From positions 229,853,034-229,917,033 of the forward strand of contig NC_050097.1 of the NCBI RefSeq assembly GCF_902167145.1: DNA of 64,000 nucleotides. Reading direction: 5' to 3'. Below, piece by piece: positions 36,108 to 47,095 of this stretch. Positions within the stretch are counted from its first letter, which is position 1. The number at the start of each line of letters is the position of its first letter. The notes beneath the pieces were generated by a model that ran no database searches, had not been told where the DNA came from, and saw only the letters and a list, made by a program, of their open reading frames with translations. The stretch is from Zea mays (Eukaryota; Streptophyta; Magnoliopsida; Poales; Poaceae). Both the position numbers and the translations under genes were made by a program.

Positions 36108-37496
36108 TAGGGGTGTAATCGGATCGAATACGGACGGATATCAATGAAATCATATTTGTTTTCATATTTTTATTCGAATTCGAATTTGAATACGGATAGC
36201 TTCAAATACGAATACAAATACGGATGTTCTCGAATACAAATACGGATAGTCGTGGATCGAATACGGAGCTAATCGGACACAGATATCGTCGGTAACGAAT
36301 ATTTTTGTCGGATATCGTTACGGGTTTCACAAATAAGTGGAAATAAAATGAAATAATTGATGACATCTTATGGATTTTATGGTTCAAACATTTTTGAGGA
36401 TGCTATATGGACATATGCAAATAAGTTACCAGGACCAATAAACATTCTATTAAAGATAATATGAAGTCCCTATGTGAAAATGATAAAGTGAAGTATTGAT
36501 TATGTTGAAACTTGGATACCTATGGTGATTTTACATGTAACTCACGCAATAAGTGAAAGTGAAATGAAAGAATCCCTGGCACATTATGAAATTTATGGTC
36601 CAAACATTTTTTAAATTCAATGTGTACATATGTTACCCGTCCATCAAATTTCATGATTTTTAGGCTATTTATGTATTATTATTTTCTTTCTGTAGAAAAT
36701 CATTAAAATGCAATTAAATCCATAAAATATTATAATGTCAACCGAAAATGGCAAATAAGTTACCAAAACTAATAAACATCGTATAAGAAGATAACCTCAA
36801 ATCCTCATGTGAAAATGATAAAGTGAAGTATTGATTATGTTAAAATTTGGATAGTTAAGGTGATATCACATGTAACTCACGTAACAAGTGAAAGTGAATT
36901 GAAAGAAACGCTGGCAATCTTTAGATTTTATGGCCCAAACATTTTTTAGGATGCTATATGGGCATATATTGCTCCTCCGTCAAATTTCATAATTTTTTGA
37001 GACTATTTGTGTATTATTATAATTTTTCTACATAAAATTATCAAAATGCGTTTAAATTCATAAAATATTCTACTATCGACCGAAAAATGCAAATAGGTTA
37101 CCAGGATCAATAAACATTATATAAGAACATAACCTCAAGTCCCCATATGAAAATGATAAAGTGAAGTATTGATTATGTTGAAATTTGGATATTTAGGGCG
37201 ATTCCACATGTAACTATCCGAATATCTTAAATATGACATCTGGTAAGATATCTAGGTAGATGTCCGGATATCCAAAATATGAAATCTGGACAGGTATCCG
37301 AAAAGATATCCGGATATCCGAAATCCGACGGATATCAGTCATCTCATATCCGTATCCGATATCCGAACTGTACTATCTGAATTCGAATCCGAAATTCGAA
37401 AATTCTGCGGATATCCGAAAAAAACTATCCAACCGAATAATTAGCCTCTTCGGACGGTCGGATGCTCGGATAATATTCGTACCGTTTACACCCCTA
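36108..37496. mobile_element. Non-autonomous hAT transposon
   Basis: A 1389-bp element with terminal inverted repeats TAGGGGTGTAATCGG and CCGTTTACACCCCTA (14 of 15 matching) is flanked by the 8-bp direct repeat CACATAGG at 36100-36107 and 37497-37504. An 8-bp duplication and this terminal sequence fit the hAT superfamily. Both ends carry many CGGATATCCG/ATACGGAT-like subterminal motifs. The middle is three related ~335-bp units and encodes nothing recognisable. Confidence 0.92.
36345..37215. repeat. Internal ~335-bp tandem repeats of the hAT element
   Basis: The anchor CAAATAAGTTACCA, or a one-base variant, followed by AATAAACAT occurs near 36418, 36753 and 37090. In each copy it is followed by AAAATGATAAAGTGAAGTAT about 50-70 bp later. 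The copies are diverged and have small indels. Confidence 0.85.
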
Positions 37497-37756
37497 CACA
37501 TAGGCATAAAAAATGTTTATAAAATAGTTAGACAACTTATATTATCTCTCCATTAGAATACATCTAGTATCACATATCTATCTCATCTTGACAGATTCTA
37601 TCCTACCTTTGGACATTCACCTTATACTCCTAGTTATCCAATATTGACATAAAACAACATATCAAATCCCTGCCTAAGAACCTTTAGTTTATGACCAGCT
37701 ACTAGCCTATTTGTTCTGCCTGCTAAATTGTTTCCCTTGCAAAACTGTCTTACCAT

Positions 37757-38923
37757 ATGTCTCTAACCCAGATGGTTAATACCCGGAGGGGAGGCGGAAT
37801 CGATCTACCTGCCAACCACCACATCAAGAGGATGGTTAACCAACCACGACCAGAAATAAATCCTCCGAATCCTCCACCGGCTGGTACAGATCTAGTGGTT
37901 GCCGCTCAGATGCAGATGCTACAACGGATGGCAAACACGATGAACGAAATGCAAGCTCAACTGAGGCAAGAACGCCAGGAGATGCGTCAGAAACGACTGG
38001 AAATGCATCAAGAGATGAGGCAAGAACGGTTGGAACGGTAGCAACAACCACCACTACCTCCACCACCACCACCAGCTCCGCCCAGGGATAAGCACCGGGA
38101 GTTTATGAGTCACAAACCACTGACATTCTCTAACTCCGCGGACCCGCTACAAGTTGATGACTAGTTAAAGTCTATGGACAAGATGCTCAACATAGCTCAG
38201 TGCTCTGACAGAGAGAAGGTGCTATATGCATCGGATCGTCTTACCAGCCCCACTGTGGATTGGTGGGATGCATACTGCGCTGCCCACGCTGCTGTCAACA
38301 CCATTACCTGGGCATAATTCTCCACTCAATTCAGGAATTACCATATTCCTACTGGACTTATGAAGATTAAAAAGAATGAGTTTCTATCCCTCAAGCAGGG
38401 AGATATGTCCGTAAGCGAATATAGAGACAAATTTATCCAGCTATTTTGATATGTTCCTAGGGAAGTTGAGGATGATGAGAAGAAGCAAGAGCTCTTTCTG
38501 GAAGGTTTGATCGGACCGCTACAATACCAACTGATATCGCATACATTCCCGTCCTTCCAAAGACTACTGGACAAAGCTATTGCTGTGGAAAACAAGAGGT
38601 TTGAGTTTGAAGAAAAGAAAATGGCTGCCAACCAGGGACAAACTGGGAGTAGTACCCATCCTCGATATACTACTACTCAAAGTACACCTTCCCGTGGCAG
38701 TTCCGGGCAACAAACTCAACAGACACAAATTGCTCCTCCTCAAGCAAGCACCCCAGCAGGACCTGTTGCTCCTAACACATCCACCAACAGATCATGCTTC
38801 AAGTGTGGACAGTCTGGAAACTATGCCAACTATTGTCCCAACAGGACCGCTTATACAACTCCAGCTCCGGTGAAGCAAGGTCAGGCCTCGGGAGGCAAGA
38901 GTCAGCCCTTATTTGTCAACTAA
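37757..38923 (+). pseudogene. gag: gag of element D (four nonsense codons)
   Basis: One frame runs from ATG 37757 (or the second ATG 37772, MVNTRRGGG) to the stop at 38921-38923. It is broken by TAG 38039-38041 and further stops near 38162, 38316 and 38447. It has a Gln/Arg/Glu-rich helix (about 37920-38040), a poly-proline stretch, a Retrotrans_gag-like domain (HKPLTFSNSADP, VDWWDAY, FLSLKQGDMSVSEYRDKF, LFLEGLIGPLQYQL) and one zinc knuckle (CFKCGQSGNYANYC) in which the usual His is Tyr. Downstream reading continues briefly (VNHAEVEAEAG) in the manner of chromovirus protease leaders, but no protease follows. Confidence 0.87.
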
Positions 38924-39290
38924 GGGCAAGTCAACCATGCAGAAGTAGAGGCTGAAGCTGGTGAACCTAAAAACCAAGAAGAAGTGCTGGTTGAAGGTGA
39001 AGAAGTTGGTGAAGAAGGCAATGAACAGCAGGATTAGAATAAATATAAATATATATAAGCATATATATATATATATAGAGCACTATTTGTAAGACCTAAA
39101 TAATACTTTAGTTAGTAACTAGTATTTACTATATTAGGGATAACAATAAGGTCTATCTGACCCTATGTTTTACTAATAAGTGATGCATCATGCTGAGATT
39201 CTTGCTTCTGCACATGTTTTGAGACAAAATTGGGATACATTCTTTTCTGACTAATCTCGAGGACGAGATTATTTTTAAAGGGGTAGAATT
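38924..39290 (+). other. 3' untranslated region and polypurine tract of element D
   Basis: After an acidic stretch ending near 39037 there is an AT dinucleotide-rich run (about 39045-39085), then AT-rich sequence. The purine tract AAAGGGGTAGAA (39277-39288) sits just before the TGTAACACCC start of the LTR, preceded by CTCGAGGACGAG, commonly seen upstream of the 3' LTR in plant chromoviruses. Confidence 0.75.
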
Positions 39291-39925
39291 TGTAACACCC
39301 AAATTTCTAAACTTGTGAATTAAGGAAATCCTTTAGGGAAAATAATAATAAGAATCAAAATAAGTACCCTTGATAAATAAGTGAACTCTAGAATTCACCC
39401 TTTCTAAAGTAAATGGTCATAATAAAATAATGTTAGCTAAATCATATCTTAATAAAGATTAGACATTGGGAAATGTTTTATGTCAAAACCAAGGAATATG
39501 AACTTTGGAATATACCTTGAATTTGACTACACACCCAAATTAAAATTCTATTGAAATAAATGTGATGTGTGTATTTCATGTTGAAAACATTAACTACATA
39601 AAATAATACAAAAAAATAAAGTAACTAAATAAATAGAATAATATAATTAGTGCACATTATGCTGAAATTCTATTGGTGCATCTAAAATTAAAGGGTTGAG
39701 ATTCAAATTTGAGTTTGATTTGAATTTAAAATAGAAATCAGAAAATCAAAATCAAAATAAAAGGAAATATGAGCTCCCTCTCAGCTCTTGGCCCATTTTC
39801 GGCCGACTGCACTGCGTTCTCCATGGCCTGGTCGTGGCATATGTCGCTGACGCCTGTGGCCCATGCTCTAACCCCACGGCGCACTCGTGACACTAGCAGG
39901 TGGACCCCACATCGTCAGGCTTTCC
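39291..39925 (+). repeat. 3' LTR of element D, first part
   Basis: Begins TGTAACACCC after the polypurine tract and runs to the TTTCC target duplication of the solo LTR. The last seven bases (GCTTTCC) are where homology to the truncated 5' LTR starts. Confidence 0.82.
39921..39925. repeat. Target site duplication of the solo LTR, left copy (TTTCC)
   Basis: TTTCC before the TGAAAGAG end matches TTTCC at 41168-41172 after the TTTCA end. The uninterrupted TTTCC is present once at 32982-32986 in the sister LTR of element D. Confidence 0.93.
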
Positions 39926-41167
39926 TGAAAGAGAAATGGGCTTAAAACATTTCCCATAATCGATTTTGGTGTTTGACGTCCATCACAAACCACGTGGACT
40001 AACTAGTTTGCCTAGTCATCATTTATCTTAGGTGCATAAAGTTCAACATAAACAAAGAAAGAAGTTAATTTGGGGAATCAACAAAGTTTGGAGCAAAGAC
40101 AAGAAATGGTGCTACCAGTGGCGCACCGGACAGTGGTGCCCAGGCCGAGAACCCTCCCAACTGCCCGCTCTCGGTTTTCTCTGAGAGCCACTCCGCTATA
40201 ATTCACCGGACTGTCCGGTGTGCACCGGACATGTCCGGTGAGCCAACGGAGCAACGATCACCTGCACTCAACGGTCGACTGCGTGAACAGTAAAAGCGCA
40301 CAATGCAGGAGTTAGAGGTCAGAGCAGCGAAGTCAGAACGCACCGAACATGTCCGGTGTGCCACTGGACTGTCCGGTGCAGCTTCAGGACAAAGGACATC
40401 AACGGTCAACCGCTCCAAACCCCAACGGGCTACTGACGTGGCACGCACCGGACACTGAGCAGTGTCATGTCCGGTGCGCCATCGACAGCAATGGCTAGAA
40501 TAGTGGTTGGGGCTACAAATACCCCCAACCACCTCCATTCAAGGTATCCAAGTTTTCTGAACTTCACATTCAATACAAGAGCAAAAGACTACACTCCAAG
40601 ACACAATCAATAGATCAAATCCTCTCCAAGCCTCCAAATCAACTCAATTGCTTAGTGACTTGAGGGAGGGTGCTTTGTGTTCTTTTGTTGCTTGGATTGC
40701 TTTCTCCTTCTCATTCTTATTCTCTAAGTGCTTTGTAAAGCTAGCAAGAGACTCCTAAGTGTGTGGTGATCCTTCTGAGGTCTTAGTGACCCAAGTGATT
40801 AAGGAGAAGCCTCGACCGATCTGTGTGACCGATTGAGAGAGAGAAAGGGTTGGAATAGACCCGGCCTTTGTGGCCTCCTCAACGGGGACTAGGTTCTTTC
40901 AAATCGAACCTCGGTAAACAAATCACCGTGTTCACTCGTTGATCTTCACTTGATTTGTTTCCCCTCTTTCCTCTCTCTAAAAGGTTCCCTTGCCAATATT
41001 ATTTGAGTTTGCTCCCAAACGTTATCCGCATTGATTGAGCAACACTAAGCAAGGAGAACTATCTTTCGAACTCCGATTTAATTCTAACGCTAACCTCGGC
41101 CTTAGTGCGTGTTTAAAATTTGTAAATTTCAGGTTTCACCTATTCACCCCCCTCTAGGCGACTTTCA
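39926..41167 (+). mobile_element. Solo LTR of a Sirevirus-type element
   Basis: This 1242-bp LTR has ends TGAAAGAGAAATGG and TAGGCGACTTTCA, flanked by TTTCC duplications and with no internal region. It carries CACCGGAC-type palindromes (40204-40220, 40223-40240 and more to about 40470) and a TATA-like region near 40510-40520. Its 3' half resembles the LTRs of elements B and C. It formed by recombination between two LTRs of one insertion. Confidence 0.94.
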
Positions 41168-41749
41168 TTTCCTTCTTCACCGCAGAAACTCCACCGCGTT
41201 CGTCGTCGGATCGCAACAACCCTCCCCGCCGAAATCCTAACAACTCAGCGGGTTTCCAGCCGTGACCACATGGCCGGACCCTGGTATATATCCATGGTCG
41301 TGCACCGTCTCTCCCATCGTTTCCAGATTTCTAAACCTCCTCCCTGCGGACGCCGTGAGGATAAAAGCAAAGAGAGAGTGAGAGCCATTGAGGTCGTGCT
41401 CGTGCCGCCGAAGTACCCTGGCTGGTGCGATGGTGTGGCTACTGGAACGCGTGTGCATGCGTAGTTGCGTGGCTATGCACAGGGTGTGCTCGATGAGCAG
41501 GGGATTGTTCACCAGGATACGGCACCGCCGCGGAGCCATACCCAACCATGGACCGACTTTATCGCGACGCCGCTGCGGGTAAGGACCCTTCCACCCTCTT
41601 CGTGAACCGACCCTTGTCGCATAGAGTTTTGTGGGGTAGGTATTAGCCCAGTTGCGAGCCGGGGATTTGTTGTCGGTGCTTCATCGGCGCCGTATCGCCT
41701 CGCTGGGCCGTGGACAGGGTATTTTGACATACATCTGCTAGTTAGGGCT
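41168..41749 (+). repeat. 3' LTR of element D, second part
   Basis: Continues the LTR after the solo LTR and aligns with 32982 to about 33560. It is cut at 41749 by element E. The last five bases (GGGCT, 41745-41749) should be the left target duplication of E. Confidence 0.85.
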
Positions 41750-43299
41750 TGTCGGCGTTTCGAGACCGGGGGGTCCCTAAGCCGACGAGTGAGTGTGCCG
41801 CGTGCCCCAGCCCAGATGGGTCGAGCGCGTGGGCGAGCGCGAAGGGGGGAAAGCGAGGTGGCCGGAGACGGGCGTGAGAGAGGTGGAAATCCCGCGGCCT
41901 TCGTGTTCGTCCCGCGCCCAGGTCGGGTGCGCTTGCAGTAGGGGGTTACAAGCGTCCACGCGGGTGAGGGAAGCGAGCGGCCCCAAGAGAGCGCCTGTCC
42001 CGTCCTCGTCCCCGCGCGGCCAACCCTCTCTAAGAGGGCCCTGGTCCTTCCTTTTATAGGCGTAAGGAGAGGATCCAGGTGTACAATGGGGGTGTAGCGT
42101 GGTGCTACGTGTCTAGCGGGGGAGAGCTGACGCCCTAAGTACATGCCAATGTGGCAGCCGGAGAGATCTTGGCACCCTGCTGGTGTGATGTCGTGGCGGT
42201 CGGAGGAGCGACGGTGCTTGGCGGAGGGACAGCTGTTGGAGCGGTCGAGTCCTTGCTGACGTCTGCCTGCTTCCGTAAGAGAGCTGGGAGCCGCCGTCGT
42301 CACAGAGCGTGCGGGGGCGCCATCATTGCCTATCTGGCGGAGCGAGCCAGATGGGACACCGGTCTTGTTCCCTACGGCCCGAGGCGGCTCGGGGTAGGGT
42401 GATGATGGTGCTTCCTGTTGACGTGGCTGGCCTGTGCCCTAGGTTGGGCGACGTGGAGGCTCCTCCGAAGCCGAGGTCGAGTCTGTCTTCCGTGGCCGAG
42501 GCCAAGCCTCTAGGTCGGGCGAGGCGGAGGTCGTTCGGCGGAGGCCAGGGCGGAGTCTGAGCCCTGGGGTCGGGCGAAGCGGAGTTCGTCGTCTTCCGGG
42601 GCCGAGCCCGAGTCCGAGCCCTGGGTCGGGCGGAGCGGAGTTCGCCGTCTTCCGGGACTTAGCCCGAGTTCGAGCCCTGGGTCGGGCGGAGCGGAGTTCG
42701 CCGTCTTCCGGGACTTAGCCAGAGTCCGAGCCCTGGGTCGGGCGGAGCGGAGTTCGTCGTCTTCCGGGACTTAGCCCGAGTCCGAGCCCTGGGTCGGGCG
42801 GAGCTTCCTATGGCGCCTTTGGCAGGACCTGACTGCCTGTCAGTCTCACTCTGTCAAGTGGCGCTGTAGTCGGAGTGGCGCGGGCGGCGCTGTCCTTCTG
42901 TCAGACCGGTCAGTGGAGCGGCGAAGTGACGGCGGTCACTTCGGCTCTGCCGGAGGGCGCGCGTCAGGATAAGGTGTCAGGTCACCTTTGCATTAAATGC
43001 TCCTGCGGTTTGGTCGGTCGGTGCGGCGATTTAGTCAGGGTTGCTTCTTAGCGAAGGCAGGGCCTCGGGCGAGCCGGAGATGTGTCTGCCGTTGGAGGGG
43101 GGCCTCGGGCGAGACGGAAACCATCCGGGGTCGGCTGCCCTTGTCCGAGGCTAGGCTCGGGCGAGGCGTGATCGAGTCGCTCGAATGGACCGATCCCTGA
43201 CTTAATCGCACCCATCAGGCTTTAGCAGCTTAATGCTGATGGGGGTTACCAGCTGAGAATTAGGAGTCTTGAGGGTACCCCTAATTATGGTCCCCGACA
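41750..43299 (-). repeat. 3' LTR of element E
   Basis: This 1550-bp LTR starts TGTCGGCGTTTCGAG on the plus strand and ends CCCCGACA at 43299; on the sense strand it starts TGTCGGGGACCATAATTAGG. The minus-strand TATA box CCTATAAAAG is at 42051-42060. It is strongly GC-rich, with tandem repeats at 42559-42809. The purine-rich sense sequence just outside (43300-43316, GCTCGGGGGCTAC) is the polypurine tract. Confidence 0.9.
42559..42809. repeat. 56-57-bp GC-rich tandem repeats in LTR of element E
   Basis: Units starting GAGCCCTGGG begin at 42559, 42616, 42672, 42728 and 42784 (periods 57, 56, 56, 56); the last is partial. On the sense strand they lie upstream of the TATA box, where enhancer-like repeats would be expected. 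Function is inferred. Confidence 0.9.
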
Positions 43300-44034
43300 G
43301 TAGCCCCCGAGCCTCGAAGGGAGTGTTAGCACTCGCTTGGAGGCTTTCGTCGCACTTTTTTGCAAGGGGACCAGCCTTTCTCGGTTGCATTTTGTTCCGG
43401 TGGGTGCGCGCGAGCGCACCCGCCGGGTGTAGCCCCCGAGGCCTCGGAGGAGTGTTTTCACTCCTTCGAGGTCTTAATGCCTTGCGTAACACTTCGGCTG
43501 GTCTGGTCGTTCCCTCATGCGAACCGGCCGTAGCCCGGGTGTACGGTCGGGGCCCAAGCTCTCGGGCTGGTATGTTGACGCTGTCAACGATTTGGCCGGA
43601 GCCGGGTTTGCGAGAGCAGCCCCCGAGCCTCTGCACAGGGCGAGAGGACGATCAGGGATAGACTCGGCTTTTTTACATATGCCCCTACGTCGCCTTTCCG
43701 CAAGGAGGAGGGGGGGAAAGCGCCATGTTACCCTCGATGGGCACCGAACATGGTGTCTCCGGTGAGCTGCAAGCGGGTAATCCGAGTGGACGTCCGTGCC
43801 CCGTTTGTTAGGGGTCGGCTAGGGGCCCAGAGGCACGCCCAAAAGTACCTGCGGGTGATCTGCCAGACCCGGTCCCCTGGCGACGGGGTCCGAGGGCTCG
43901 ATGCCTCCCTCCGATGGGATTCTGTTACAAGATCGCTCCCGCTGGTCTCGGAAATGTCCTAGGGTACCTCGGGAGCGCAGCCCGAGCCTCGGTTATGTAT
44001 CGAACGTACCCCTGGTCATCCCTCGCTCGGTGTC

Positions 44035-44240
44035 TGAGGCGACTGTGAACCCTTCGGGGGCCAGCCTTCGAACCCCTGATCAGTAATGGGCGCGGAGCTC
44101 GAGTAGCCTGAGGCGGCCGTGGAACCCTTCGGGGGGCCGGCCTTCGAACCTCTGACCAGTAGTGGGTGTAGGGCCCACGCGATCTGAGGCGGCTGTTGAA
44201 CCCTTCGGGGGGCCAGCCTTCGAACCTCTGATCAGTAAGG
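44035..44240. repeat. Three-copy ~75-bp tandem repeat
   Basis: Units starting TGAGGCG begin at 44035, 44109 and 44185. Each contains GAACCCTTCGGGGG(G)CC and CCTTCGAACC, followed by CTGA(T/C)CAGTA. Confidence 0.88.
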
Positions 44241-45986
44241 AGGCTCGGAGCCTGGTTCCTTCACGGGGAAGGATCCTTTTCGGGGTATCCCCCTTTCCCG
44301 GTCCCTGTTGCAAGAGAGAGAAAGAGGAAAAACGAAAAGGATACGAAATCGAACGACGCGCCGCCTGTCCTGTCGTGGAGTTAATGCGACGGGGCGAGGA
44401 GTTGGCGGGGTGGCCGTTGCGCGTGCGCGAGCCGTTCAAGGGCCGGATCACGGGCGCGTCGTCTTCATGCCGTGAGAGGGGGTTCTCTTGCTGCTCCCGG
44501 ATGGGACGTGAGCCTGGCTGACGATGTGACCGCTGCTCCCGCCCGCCTGCCACCGCTATTACTGCCGGTCCACCTTTGGCCATATTGACCGTCGCGCCAG
44601 GCTGGCGCCGCTGGGTCGTGCGCTGGGTTGCCTCGAGTCCCGGTGTCGGTTCCGCAATCGAGGAGGCGCGGTGGTGGCGCAAGTGGTGGTGCAGTTGCTT
44701 GCATGCAGCATCCGGCGCGCCGGTTGTGTGACACGTGGGCCTGGGCCTCCATGCTGGTGTGTCAGGAGTCGGAGAAGCGCGTCCACTTGGCGCGGTTGCA
44801 TGCCGCCTGCATGGCTGCCCGCCTCTTTCGCCCGTTGGTCTGGGCAAAAGTGGAGGGTCGCTTGTAACTGCCGGCGATCGTGTGCGCCGTGCGCGGCGGT
44901 TTGGCTTCTTCCGCTCTGAGCCGGTTTTCATGACATGCGGGACCCAGCCCCCGTGCTGCAGGGGAGGGCCTTGGAGTGTGTTGGAGAAGACTCAGCCTGT
45001 GACGGTTGGAGGCGCAAGTAGGGAGAGTGGCCTTTAAAAGTAGGGCAACCCCTTTCGGAAGGCGACCATGTCTTCTCCCTTCCTCATGCACCGCGTCTTT
45101 CCATCTTCCAAGCCCCCGGATGGGGGATGCCCGCCGTCTTTTCGCCTCATCGTTGGAGGAACGCAACTCTGTGGGAGTTGGTACCTTTCAGCCATCGTTC
45201 GGCTTCAAGGATTTTCATCGTGCATCCCGGCCGCACCCCTCCACCGGCGGTCACCCAAGATGGGGACCTCCAGCTTGATGGTGGGGGAAAGCGAGCCGGG
45301 CTGTGGCCTCTGCCCCTCCCTCAGCCTCAAGGATTTTCATCACCAAGGCTGGGGAGGGGAGTGTGCCGAGTTGGGGTCGGTCCCTGCGTGGGCGGCGGCC
45401 CGCTCCTTCACTCAGTGATCGGAGGGAAGGGCGGTCGTCGTCTGTGGCACCGGCGGCACCGTGCCTGGCTCACGGACGCGAGTGGCTTCGGAGCCGCTCG
45501 CGGCGCCGGCGTCCGCCACGGCAGCTGGAAGAGGTTCTTCCGCCGGTGAGATAGCCAGAGCCGGCCACGGACCGACCTCCAACTCTCCGGCCTTCTGCCC
45601 GTCCTTGCCTCACGAGTTTGGGCATGGGCGGGGGCCTCCTGGCAGCAGCATCCGCCTGGAGGTCAGCGCTGTCGCTGTTCGGCCCCCCGGAGCAGAAGTC
45701 GTTGTCGCCGCTGCTGGAGCGGGTGACGGCGCGACGTTCGTCGGTCTTTTGTTGCTCCGCAAGCCAACCCCCATCGAGTGGGGTTGTTCGTACCCGCGGA
45801 GGGGGAACCGGAGTTCCGTTTGTAATGGCACTTTGAATGCCAGTGTTTTGTTCATTACGGCTTTCGGGGCCTGAACATGTATGTAATTTTCGGCGCGGAG
45901 CCGTGTTTTTTCCTCATTTTCGAGCACTAAGTCTCGCCTGTTGATTATCTGAACCGCTTCACCAAGCATGAGTCGCCCCGTGTCAA

Positions 45987-46870
45987 GGTGACGAGTGAGG
46001 TATCCGTATCCCGGAGGCGTAGGAGTCCCTCGGCTCGATCGGCCTTGTTGTCTGAGGCTCCTCTAGCTTAGTTAAAGAGACCCCTTGGCCCCTCTTCGAT
46101 GAGCCGAGGCCAGGGGTAGCGATATCAGCACGAACAGAGGCGGAGTTGGCTCGAAGATGAGAACCTGGTTGGCCGGAGCCTAGCCGGGTTGTCCATCAGC
46201 GGGACCGACGCCGGAGTTGGCCGGCTGAGGCCTCGGACCAGGCTGGCGCCCTTGGAAGATGGTTGGCCGAGGCCCCCGAGGCGACCGGCCGAGCCGCCTG
46301 CTCGGGCCGGATTCCCGGAGAAGTCCCTGGACCGCGTCGCCGTCCGAGGCTGGGTCGGACCTCACTGAAGGTGTCGTCGATGACGAGGGTGCTACAGCCC
46401 CCTTCCAGCGTGAAGACCCGAGCCTGCAGGATCAGATTGTCTTGTAGCGTGTGCCTTCTGTGGCCGCTGAGGCCAGAAAACACACCCTCGCTGCGTTGTA
46501 AAGCTGCGTCTCCTTTCCTCTTATTTCGAGCATCTGGACTTTTTGCCGGTAACAGGGATGTTTGTGCGAGCGAGAGTTGCTTCTCGCGGAAGGTGATGAG
46601 TGAGGTATCCGTATCCCGGAGGCGTGGGAGTCCCTCGGCTCGGTCGGCCTTGCCGCTTACGCGTACTTTCACCCATCCATGAGGCCCTGTCTCCGACTCA
46701 GTCGAGAAGGCTCAAAGGATCGCTTCGGCAGAAGAGCTTCCGAACGTAAAGACTTGTTCGGTCCGCGGAGTCACTTTATCCGAACGCGAGTTACTTATCG
46801 CAGAAGGTGATGAGTGAGGTATCCGTATCCCGGAGGCGTAGGAATCCCTCGGCTCGGTCAGCCTTGGCTG
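45987..46870. repeat. Dispersed ~60-bp repeat, three copies
   Basis: A block containing GAGTGAGGTATCCGTATCCC and GGAGGCGTAGGAGTCCCTCG, or close variants, occurs near 45990-46045, 46587-46650 and 46807-46865. The last two share a longer flank (GTGATGAGTGAGG before; CTTACGYGTACT after). Confidence 0.87.
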
Positions 46871-47095
46871 CTTACGTGTACTCCGTCATTTTCAGGATCC
46901 GCTTTTCGAAGTAGTCAAAAAGCACGAAAGATATTCTGGTAAAAGGGATCTTTTTTCGAGGAAAATTTCGACGCAGAGGGGGTCCCCCCCTTTTAGCCCC
47001 CGAGGGAGGGTCGGGCTTTGCCGAGGCGAGGCCGACCCTTCCTTGATGACTAAACTTTGCGTGGGTGCGAGGTATATGAACAACTTGAAAACATC

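Larger units (their letters stand above)
32980..41749 (+). mobile_element. Element D: decayed gag-only Ty3/gypsy element (interrupted)
   Basis: It consists of a truncated 5' LTR (32980-35751), primer binding site, gag pseudogene, polypurine tract and a 3' LTR starting at 39291. The shared part of the LTRs is 32980 to about 33560, matched by 39919-39925 plus 41168-41749. There is no protease, RT or integrase. A hAT element (36108-37496) and a solo LTR (39926-41167) are inserted in it, and element E cuts off its 3' LTR at 41749. The rest of the 3' LTR should lie beyond E, outside the window. LTR ends of the TGTAACACCC type and the gag start MVNTRRGG suggest the chromovirus (Tekay/Del) lineage. 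Confidence 0.8.
43317..47095 (-). other. Long non-coding spacer between pol and 3' LTR of element E
   Basis: About 3.8 kb of GC-rich sequence. Open frames on both strands are compositional and none resembles a known protein. It contains a three-copy ~75-bp tandem repeat (44035-44240) and three dispersed copies of a ~60-bp block (near 45990, 46587 and 46807). Tat elements such as Grande often carry extra sequence, sometimes an antisense ORF, in this position; I cannot show one here. Confidence 0.7.

Noticed and set aside
41509..42303. Minus-strand open frame of 264 codons at the D/E junction
   Set aside because: It crosses the boundary between element D and the LTR of element E and covers the TATA region, so it cannot be an inherited gene.
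44080..44931. Minus-strand open frame of 283 codons in the spacer of element E
   Set aside because: It is Arg/Pro-rich, lies across the 75-bp repeats and has no recognisable domain. High GC content is enough to keep such frames open. A conserved extra ORF of Tat elements cannot be excluded without comparing copies.
46196..46682. Open frames on both strands near the dispersed 60-bp repeats
   Set aside because: Both strands are open over the same bases with no domain match, which indicates composition rather than coding.
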